Positions 56,273 through 64,000 of a stretch of 64,000 nucleotides of DNA are shown here, one piece after another (the stretch's first letter is position 1; every line of letters starts with the position of its first letter). Under the pieces are notes generated by a model that saw only the letters and a list, made by a program, of their open reading frames with translations, had not been told where the DNA came from and did no database searches. The position numbers were made by a program, and so were the translations under genes. Source of the stretch: Amylostereum areolatum (taxonomy: Eukaryota; Basidiomycota; Agaricomycetes; Russulales; Stereaceae); the NCBI GenBank assembly GCA_012932865.1, contig SAXG01000002.1, positions 1,922,001-1,986,000 on the forward strand, read 5' to 3'.

Positions 56273-58830
56273 TTACTGCCCGTGGAACTCCCCGTCTTCG
56301 AGTCTGTTAAGTGCCTTCTCCTCCGCGTCAAGGTGCCTAAAAGAGAGATGGAACAGAGCGCCGCCGACTCCAGCGAGTACGGCCATGACGCCGTAGTTCC
56401 ACACGAGAAGAGGGTCAGTCGACAGAGCTAAAACAAAGTCACATAGTCAGTAAGGAGAATCCTGGGAACCGGAACTGGACGTACACGTGAACGCCTCCCC
56501 AAGAGCAGCAGCCACGGCCGAGGTGAAGAGGAAGACCGCCATGACGAGCGACTTCATGTTCTTCGGAGCCTTGGTGAACGCATACTCCAGCCCGGTGATG
56601 GACGCGAAGATCTCCGAAAACGCAATTAGGACATATGCCCCCGCCTGTATCCACACGTTCAGGCTCGAAATGCACTGTTCGTCGCCTACATGATATCCGC
56701 AAGGGTTCGTCTGCGCGTGTCTCATCAGCCTCTCGTCTGACCCAGCAGACCGAGATTGTGAAAATTACATTGTAGACGTAATGCTGCGTGACCGCGGCCC
56801 AGATCATCGCCGCCGCCCCAGTGTAGAATCCGAACGTGATCTTCTTGATGGGCGTGAAGTCAATACCGATCCGACGAAGGAAAGGGTAGATGAGAAGGTC
56901 AAAAATAGGGATGAAGATGATAAGCACGAGCGGATCCAGGTTGTTGATCACGTCGTTGGGCACACCATGCAGCGTCATCGTAGCTGCCTGTGACACTAGG
57001 TTGTTGATCATCTGGTTGTAGGCGAGCCCTACAAACCAAGTTAGCGTCATATGGACGAGGGGCAAACCGAGGGTGCGTACAATAGAGAGGGAACCAGACG
57101 AAGACCGTGCACGCCTTGAAGCCGCGGCGCACCTCATCCACCCATTTATCGTCGAAGGTCATCCAGCGAGGTCGCTCGTCCACGGGTATTTGGCTGGGCT
57201 TTGCAGACTCCCAGAAAGAGTCATCCCGGAGATTCTTCAGCGTGCGCATAGGATTCCACGTCCAGCGGCCGCGGGCGGCAAAGCGCCAAAGGCGAAGCGA
57301 CTTGGCGAACACGGAGCCTTGCGGAGGAAGCTTCTTGTATCGGTGGCGCCCAAAGAAGAGCACGAACGGGCAGAGTAGGAAAACTACGGTAGGCAAAGTG
57401 TAGGCGAGCCAGAACCCAACGTACTAAACGGATGGCGTCAGAAATCCCTGCGATACAAGTAGTATGTGGATACGTGGTGGTAAAAAACTTACCTTCTCCG
57501 CGAACGTCATCGTAATCTGGCCGATGAGCGAGCCGACGTTGATAAAGAAGTAGAAGTACTAGACACATGCAGGCAGACATTAGGATCGACCAAATAATGA
57601 CGCTGACACCATTTCTCACCATGTAAATGCGAGACGTTGTCAAAATCGGGTCCACAATAACACCCTCGCCCTGCGTCGTCTCCAAGATGAATGGCTTGAG
57701 GCTGCGCTGCTGCTCGGCGATGAGAGGAGATATGTTGGACTTGTAGCCTCCGGTCCCCAAACCCATGACGACGATGGCCAGGGACAGGATCCCCAGGGAG
57801 CCCTTGGGGTTGTCCAAGACGGGTGGAAGCGAGCACACGACAAGCAGGATGTGCCCAACAAGAGTGATTGCAATGCTCATCGCTATCGTCTTGAAACGAC
57901 CCCAATATGTATCCGCGAGATACGCGCCGAGAAGAGGAGTCACATACGACCTGCAGCATAGAATTGAGCATCACGAGATACAGTAAGATGTACGCGAAAG
58001 TTTTACCAGAACTGATTGAGTGTGGTGAGACCGGTAGAAGTCTGCTGACCCTGGCCCAATGCTCCCGACTGACCATTGGGCCCACCGGCACCAGTGCTCG
58101 AAGCGCGCGGGGATGATATGAAGTTGACCTGCACTAAGCATGAGTGGATCAAACACGCTACAAACGCTCACATGGATACTCACAAAGACGGTGGTGCTAC
58201 CTGGCCGTGAATGATACTGAGAACAAGCCACCAGGCGCAAGGAGGGAAATCGTACCATAGAACTGTTGACACCAGAATCAGGCCTCTCTGTGTTTCCAAC
58301 TTGCCATAAATAATGAGTGCTCACCGAAAACCGCTCGGCCATCTCTACGAATGCTATCACTGTTTTGCTAATGTGAGTGACATGCGCCCATGAATGACGA
58401 AGAAAACTCACAGAATACCGACCAGTCGAGCTTGTCGGGAACATGCCTTAGCGTCTCCATCTCCAGCTCTGTGGGGGTAATGTATCCATCGACGGCCTGC
58501 CCATCGTGTGAACACGCGGAATCGCTATCTTTCATGTCGGTCATATCAACACCCTCCCGAGCCGCCGAGCCGACTGCAACGAAAAACAAGTCGTCGCATC
58601 CTTTTTCCATCGATGACAGCGGTCTAGGGACTGAAATGAGGGTTCACAGAGCGGGGGAACAGGGGCTCGCGGAAGACCGATCAGAGATGCAGTCATTTGC
58701 TGTGGGGTTTTTATATCCACGGAGGACCCATCGACCACGCCGTGCCCTTGGGAGCTTGAAGAATTATGGCAGCCGACTCTATTGCTATCGAGTCTGTGGC
58801 GACCGTAAAAAGCGACAATACCGTCCAAGG
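56190..58830 (-). repeat. Right arm of the PTR2 segmental duplication
   Basis: Inverted relative to 1-3170. It includes PTR2 copy 2, its leader and about 80 bp of 3' flank, without the ~490 bp insertion of the left arm. Confidence 0.85.
56273..58610 (-). CDS. PTR2: PTR2/POT-family peptide transporter, copy 2, intact
   Basis: Proton/oligopeptide symporter of the plasma membrane. The start MEKGCDDLFFVAVGSAAREG joins via an intron with acceptor AAAACAG to WSVFLIAFVEMAERFS, then FYGSTTVF (across two introns), VNFISSPRASSTGAGG and GLTTLNQFW. Next come VTPLLGAYLADTYWGRFKTI, GLGTGGYKSNISPLIAEQQ, YFYFFINVGSLIGQITMTFA, FGRHRYKKLPP, WMTFDDKWVDEVRRGF, GLAYNQMINNLVSQAATMTL, IGIDFTPIKKITFGFYTGAA, NTNPCGYHVGDEQC, LNVWIQAGAYVLIAFSEIFA and ALNRLEDGEFHGQ. 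The POT signatures are complete and every junction keeps frame over roughly 600 residues. This copy serves as the reference for the lesions in copy 1. Confidence 0.93.
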
Positions 58831-59718
58831 TAGCCCGCTGCCATGAGCTCACGGGCGCCTTGAATTCGGAGTTCGACTCTTGACCGCTCTTGACGTGATC
58901 GGTGCTTGGAGATGACGGTGGGACCTGCGGAGTTGTACTTGAGCACTTCCACGTCGATTGGTGTATACGTGCATCGCTTGAAAAAGCACTGAGTAGTGAT
59001 TGGCACCTTCTCGGTATTTCATCGATAATTTTCATGAGCGAGCTAAGAATTTATTACGACCAAGATTTGGACGAATTTCTTACGGGACCAGACCAGACCT
59101 GACCTGACCTGACCAATTAGCGGTGGGAGACGGTGGGCAAGCTGACGATGCGATTCTGAGAGGAGGGACAAAGGACGGAGGCGGGGAGATGGGTGTAACG
59201 TGTACTATGGGCCGGGTCTTTCCTGCGACTTTTTCGGTCACGTGATGGTGTATCCAGCTCATTATGCGGGGGACAAAGAGGGCAAGCTCGACGGTCAGAT
59301 AAGATATTTCAACCTTTGCCTGCATGTACCGCAACCATGATCCAACAAATTGTTCGAATGCTCGAGATTTTTATAAGACAGAAACGAGGATACAGTAAGA
59401 CAGAAACGAGGATACAGTAAGACAGAAACAAAACGACGGTAGGAGGAATAGTGCTGTTGCGGACAATACTGCGAGGAAACGCGAAACAGTATCTAGAGTC
59501 CGACTTCAGGCGGGGGCTGGCGAGACGCGAGGAGAAGAGAGGCGGGGAGGCGGGACGGAGGGCGGCGGACACATACGCTGCGAGCACGAGTAAACCCATC
59601 GGACGAATCCTCAGGGGGTAGAGAGACCAACAGAAGAAACATCACTTTCACCTTCGGGAGTACTTACACCACGGGGATCTACGGGCGGGGGCACGGCACG
59701 AGCATCAGTGACGGGACT
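58611..59718. other. PTR2 leader side and short tandem repeats
   Basis: After the duplicated leader (to about 58,830) there is a GACCT pentamer run near 59,090-59,112 and a 22 bp tandem repeat at 59,375-59,429. No gene is recognised. Confidence 0.5.
59375..59429 (+). repeat. 22 bp tandem repeat, 2.5 copies
   Basis: AAGACAGAAACGAGGATACA plus GT at 59,375-59,396 and 59,397-59,418, then a partial copy from 59,419. Confidence 0.9.
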
Positions 59719-60350
59719 TCACGGACACGGCTCCAGGAGTTTGGAGAAGGTGGCTCTTAGATGGGTTTCTTCCTGAAAGTGAAAGGTTAGCAGGGTCGCA
59801 CACTGGGCGGAGGGAAGCGCACGTACCTGCTCGTCCTTTTTTCCCGCCATCCTTCCACTTCCACAAGCGCTCGGGGACAGGAGAGGGTGATAAGTTGGAT
59901 ATCCAAAGGCGCGCCGTAAGGCGGAGGGGAGGTGGCGTACGACAAGCGAAGCTTGTCGCGCACCACCCCGATCTGGGACTCCAGGGGTCAGATCGACTCG
60001 TATATGAGACTGAAAAACGTACCAGGGATGCATGGCAAGACTCGGAGGCAGTGGTAGTCCCAAGGCGTCCCCGAGCGAAATCCATATTCCGTGTTTTTCA
60101 TGGTTAGTTCTGAGCATACCTGTCGATGGGGTCGTTAGTCGACGACGGCGAAGGTTATAAGAAGGCACTCACCAATGGCCCCTTCAGTCCCAGTGGTGGG
60201 TAGTCCAGGAGCGCCGCGCGTCGTCCAAGTCGATGCCCATATGTGCCGTGCCAAGTATCACCCAACGGCGCGTTCCGCCATCTGGATCAGATCTGCCCAG
60301 CCGCGGCCAAACTGGAAAGAGTGAGTGTGCAGGTGTTGTAGTGCCGAGGT
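59719..60350 (-). CDS. Probable unrecognised gene, structure incomplete
   Basis: Coding-like stretches joined by plausible introns read APGLPTTGTEGAIG then MLRTNHEKHGIWISLGDALG, LPLPPSLAMHPW, and at the 3' end AGKKDEQ joined across GTACGT...TTTCAG to EETHLRATFSKLLEPCP and a TGA at 59,719. The frame between is unclear, with a second natural-looking reading (GVVRDKLRLSYATSPPPYGA). No family is recognised and no start is fixed. One or more base errors would explain the mixed frames. Confidence 0.3.
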
Positions 60351-60579
60351 CCGGGAGACGAGTGGTCGGGTGTGGTACTGTCAAGTAATCGCGTCAGAAC
60401 GAGAACACGGACGAAGGAGAGAAAGACGCACCGGAAGAAACCCTGCCTCGGGCGATGCCAGCCAGTGGACATCAAACCAAGTACAGTACTGTAATCTAAC
60501 GAAACCGAAACCGAAACACGCCGAGACCGGGAAACCTCAACACCAACACGCGAACGTGTACACTCTCTCCATCTCTCAC

Positions 60580-62168
60580 TCAGAAACTCCCATCGAACAG
60601 GTTCAACAGCCCAAGGCCGTGGAGCGCCGCCGATGTCGCGTCGAGGAAGCCGAGGACGGGGGACACGATGTCCTGGATGACGACCTGCATGGGCGAAGGC
60701 GCCGGCTGCTGGACCTCGACGCTGACCATGTCGCTCTCGACAATCTCTGGGGAGCCGATGTTCATGACGATGAGGACGGAAGACAACTCCGACGACGTGG
60801 ACTCATCGTCGCTGTCGGGCGTGACGGCGGCTGGTTCTTCTTCGTCTTCCGCGTCCTCGAACAAGGCCTCGAACTCCTCCTCGGACAGCTTTCCCTCAAA
60901 CGGGTCCTCGAACTGGACGGCGTTGAGAACGGGGCAGTCGCGATTGATCTCGCGCCGGAGGTACGGACCCTTGAGGGGCCAGTCATCAGGCGGCGGCGGG
61001 CGATACGGGAGCTTGTGGGCAGGGCGCTGTCGGAGGGAGTACGGGATGCACCATAGGTCCGCATGGGAGGGATTGTCCTTCGCCTCCTTGAGGGCTGCGT
61101 CGAAGTCGTATCCGTTCCGTCTGACAATGCGGTCCGCCTCCTGGCGGCACCGCTCCTCTTGACGCCTGTCCCTCCGCTCGGCCCTCGTCTGGAGAGTTCA
61201 GTCAGTTTGGAATGAGGACAGTCATATTCTGATGCACGAACCTCTCTGCGTACGCTCTCCCGCTCGCTCTCCAGAACAGGCGAGATGACCGCCTCGTTGT
61301 CAACCTGCGAGGGAAAGGTCAGCATGGGATGCTGGTAAGAAAAGAGGTAGACGTACTTTCTCGAAGCCCGTTCCGGCCGCCATGTCGCTGTCTTCCCAGA
61401 TCTCGGGGCAAGGCGAAGCCTGGTAAGAAGAAAGAGGGTTAGTGGATGCAGAGGAGCGATTCATTCACGGCTCACCATTGCGACGTCGACATCCACGCTA
61501 TCGTCCACCTCCATGGGCTGGTACGCCTGGTAGTAGTTCTGAGCCTGCTGTGAAACGGGTCAGCGAGGAGAAGAGAAAGATCGAGGTGTACTCACCATGG
61601 GGCTGTCGACCTCGAGGGCGATCGCCGGGGTCTGGTCCACGATGCGGAAGGTCGGCGGCGAACGACGACGCAAGTCGGGAGCGTTCCGCTTCTTCCAGAC
61701 GGCGCAAGTCTTGGGACGACAGGCGGAGACCCGGCGCTTGACGTGGGCGGGCTGCTCCCTCAGTTCGGCGGGGGACTTCAGGCAGGACAGGTCGGGGTGG
61801 CCGCGGTCGTCGAAGGCGCAGATCGCACGCTTCCTCTTGCCCATCGGGCTGGTGTCGTGGTATGCTTCGGAGGCCTCTCCGTAGGAGTATGCGCGCACCA
61901 TGGGTGCGGCGAGAGGCCTAGCTTGAGCCAGGAGCGCACGGTACTCGGCGGGCGTGAGCACTCCGGTGGACGGGTCGATGGAGCTGCTGCCGTCCGGATG
62001 GGCGATGACCTGGAAGTCGAAGTTGAAGCTGGACGCAAGGACGGGGCGTTCGCGGGGCAAGAACACCCTGAGGCCGGGGACGACGGGGAAGGGCGCGAAT
62101 GGGACCAGCGGCGGGCGCACAACGGCGGGAGCCTTAAAAGTGATGAAGGGGGTGATGACAAAAGACAT
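60580..62168 (-). CDS. Hypothetical protein, largely disordered, conserved motif unknown
   Basis: Five or more exons join in frame. The start MSFVITPFITFKAPAVVRPP leads to GSSSIDPSTGVLTPAEYRAL, SPMGKRKRAICAFDDRGHPD (basic patch, possible nuclear signal), CLKSPAELREQPAHVKRRVS and TPAIALEVDSPM. Further exons give AQNYYQAYQPMEVDDSVDVD, ASPCPEIWEDSDMAAGTGFE and VDNEAVISPVLESERESVRR. The last exon has a charged helix (RAERRDRRQEERCRQEADRI), YRPPPPDDWPLKGPYLRREI and an acidic tail before GLLNLFDGSF. No recognisable catalytic domain. Likely nuclear by composition only. A minus-strand promoter with a TATA-like ATATATAAG lies near 62,274-62,282. Confidence 0.6.
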
Positions 62169-63153
62169 TGGTGGTGGGTGTGGGTGGTGTATGAAACGAA
62201 GAGAAGATGGTATCGCCAGGATACTTGGATGGGTAGGGAGAATTGGTGAAGGGAAGAGAGGGCGGGCGGACAGCTTATATATGAATCCCGCCAGCCTGCT
62301 TTTATATGAATCCTGGCGGTGGAATGCATCTTGGGAGCAATCAACGAAATGGACCGTGGGTAACCAACAAACCGCGACGACATCACGAGTACGCGTTGGC
62401 AGTCATCTGGGAGGGCATTGGAATGTGTCTGCATGTCGGCGATGGCGGCGATGATCGAGCTCGCCGCGCTCGCCCCGCCCCCACCAGATCGACAAGAAAG
62501 TAGCCGGGTTTCCTATGAAAGAAAAAAAGGTATTCTCGTCAGCAGGGACGTACATTCGTTTCAATGTTACGCCTCGCGAAGTATTATGACGAGTAGAGAG
62601 GCCCGAGGGACACGAAAAAGTCGACGCGCAAAAAGCACGGGCTATGAGCAATTTCGCAGAGGATTTCTACAGCACAAAAATAGGCGGGATACATCGGTGG
62701 AGGGTAAAAGGAGAGAACGGCGATGGCAAGGCGGGGAATGCGAGCCTCGAGGTTCGCGATCTTTGCTTATTTGTCGCTATTTGGCTGCAGCCTCGATCGT
62801 TACGTAAGCATTCAAGTAAGGCATTGTCTGTGCAGACGTGAAGTGCTGCGTGCATGAAAGTACTTTGCTTACGGTATGAACAGGATGATATGTAGATACG
62901 CAGGTGCAAAAATCATCCCTATAGATCTGTCTAAGTCGGTAAATACGATCAATGGCTACCGAATGCTAGCAGGTACCTGCTGGTCCTCCAGAACAATCAT
63001 CGTCAGGTGTAAACTACTCACGTCTACACCCTATCGCTGTCTGAAATGAATTCCATCACTGTATAAGTAGATGAGGACCACTTCCCGTCCCCGCCTCGGC
63101 CGGGCACCGCCCAAGCAAAAGCCTCCCAAAATCGAAAGTCCTCCACTTGCCGC
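62169..63153. other. Intergenic
   Basis: About 1 kb between the hypothetical gene start and the phosducin-like stop. No gene is recognised. Confidence 0.4.
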
Positions 63154-64000
63154 TCAACGGCCATCCGGCTTGCCAAACCGGATATCACCCTCGTCATCGT
63201 CCAGGACGCTAAGCCCGCCGCCAGCATTGCGCTGTGACTCAAGAACGTGATGCCTATCCACCACACCCGTCAGCTGCCGCTCTAACCAACAGCAATGAAA
63301 CAAAGAAACGAACCTCTCCAGAAGATCCTCCACGCCTGCCTCACCCGCCTCCCAGTCCACCCGCACCCAGTTGTGCACGAGCTCTCCAGCGCGATAAACA
63401 TGCATGGTGGGCAGCATGTCCGTGTCGACCTCCACATCGTCTATATCCTCCTCGTATTCTTCCTCCCCAGCCTCCGGGGTGCCATATGGATCATCTTCGT
63501 CTTCCTCGAGCAACCGTGCGGCGCGCGAGAGGAACGCTGAGGAGGAGGGCGAAGGGCGAGATCGGCTGGACGGCGGGGAGGACACGGCATACCCGATTGC
63601 GCTGGCGCGCACACGGATGAATTTGGTCTGGGGGTTGACACGGGCGAGGCGAACGAGGACATCGTCGAGCGCATCGCACCTGTCGAGGGACTGCATACCC
63701 ACATGGCAATCAAAAACAAAACTCAGCAACTACGCAGTTAGAAGGAAAAGCAGAAAAGAACGAACCGACTCGTAGATGTGCACGACCACGGACACGCTCC
63801 GCTCCTCCTGTTCGATTGCGGGTAGGAACCCGGCCACGCCGACTTCCCTCAGATACCCAAACTTCCCCTTCCCCCTCCTCATCCCCAGCCCGCCCTTCTC
63901 CCACCCCTCCCTCTCCTTCTCCCACCCCCGAGCCCTCTCTTCCTCTGCCCACGTCATCCCCCCCAAACTCGTCTTCTCCATCCTCCTCGCGAGTTCCCGC
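63154..64000 (-). CDS. Phosducin-like protein, partial (5' end beyond the window)
   Basis: Thioredoxin-fold cochaperone of G-protein beta-gamma and CCT-assisted folding. The visible part starts inside ELARRMEKTSLGGMTWAEEE and continues with FGYLREVGVAGFLPAIEQEE and SVSVVVHIYES. After an intron come SLDRCDALDDVLVRLARVNP, QTKFIRVRASAIGYA, an acidic and Ser-rich insert, and LPTMHVYRAGELVHNWVRVD followed by WEAGEAGVEDLLERFV. The YRxGELVxNWVRVD block is diagnostic of the phosducin thioredoxin domain. The final exon junction near 63,300 is uncertain, so the C-terminus may differ from the unspliced stop at 63,154. The N-terminal coiled region lies to the right. Confidence 0.82.

Noticed and set aside
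60325..62500. Long plus-strand ORFs opposite the hypothetical gene at 60.6-62.2 kb
   Set aside because: They are antisense shadows of a spliced minus-strand gene with consistent intron phases and a proper start.
1..64000. A biosynthetic gene cluster or a defence island
   Set aside because: The P450, SDR, GST and MetE-like genes are spaced among housekeeping genes and no backbone synthase or cluster regulator is present. Nothing resembles an immune or mobile cassette.

Overview
The window reads as Agaricomycete (mushroom-forming basidiomycete) nuclear DNA. Genes are densely packed on both strands and cut by many introns of about 50-60 bp. Several families typical of these fungi are present: a Pil1 eisosome protein with a very long Pro-rich tail, a GSTFuA-like glutathione transferase, tandem HsbA-like cell-wall proteins, a Kre9/Knh1-like surface protein, a seven-helix membrane protein of a basidiomycete-type family, and a P450. 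No rRNA, tRNA, CRISPR array or complete transposon was recognised.

Layout, left to right: PTR2-type peptide transporter copy 1, disrupted (0.3-2.6 kb, +); small secreted Ser-rich protein (4.4 kb, +); SDR oxidoreductase (6.3 kb, +); transaldolase (8.1 kb, +); histidine-acid phosphatase (9.7-11.3 kb, -); PrxQ/Dot5-like peroxiredoxin (12.2-13.1 kb, -); large leucine-rich-repeat protein related to PP1 regulators (13.7-17.4 kb, -); glutathione S-transferase (17.8-18.6 kb, -) with a probable unrecognised gene next to it; Ala/Lys/Pro-rich basic nuclear protein (21.2 kb, +); BET1 SNARE (23.0-23.5 kb, -) divergent from a MetE-like methyltransferase (24.0-25.8 kb, +); PIL1 (26.0-28.4 kb, +); XPF/Rad1 nuclease (28.9-32.6 kb, +) convergent with a CorA-like membrane protein (32.7-35.0 kb, -); cytochrome P450 (37.1-39.4 kb, +); Kre9-like protein (40.5-41.1 kb, -); cystathionine gamma-lyase (41.8-43.3 kb, -); secreted aldose 1-epimerase (45.0-46.7 kb, -); two HsbA-like genes (48.5 and 49.9 kb, +); seven-helix protein (51.1-53.0 kb, +); secreted SMP-30/gluconolactonase-like lactonohydrolase (53.3-54.9 kb, -); PTR2 copy 2, intact and inverted relative to copy 1 (56.3-58.6 kb, -); two unrecognised genes (59.7-62.2 kb, -); and a phosducin-like gene running off the right edge (-).

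This is not a single pathway cluster. It is mostly housekeeping (pentose phosphate, transsulfuration, DNA repair, ER-Golgi transport, eisosome) mixed with secreted and detoxification genes.

Two signals stand out. First, a >2.5 kb segment carrying PTR2 is present at both ends of the window in opposite orientation; one copy is intact and the other has four frameshifts and a ~490 bp insertion in its 3' flank. Second, about ten genes that are otherwise well conserved are broken by isolated one-base events, nearly all insertions, and one gene by an exact 100 bp tandem duplication. Removing the extra bases restores clean family-like protein. Either this is an insertion-biased sequence-quality problem or an unusual burst of +1 mutation; read data would decide. 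Smaller structures include a three-copy 57 bp dispersed repeat, a nested foldback element behind the P450, micro-exons, and a recurring TATA-box spacing ahead of secreted-protein genes.
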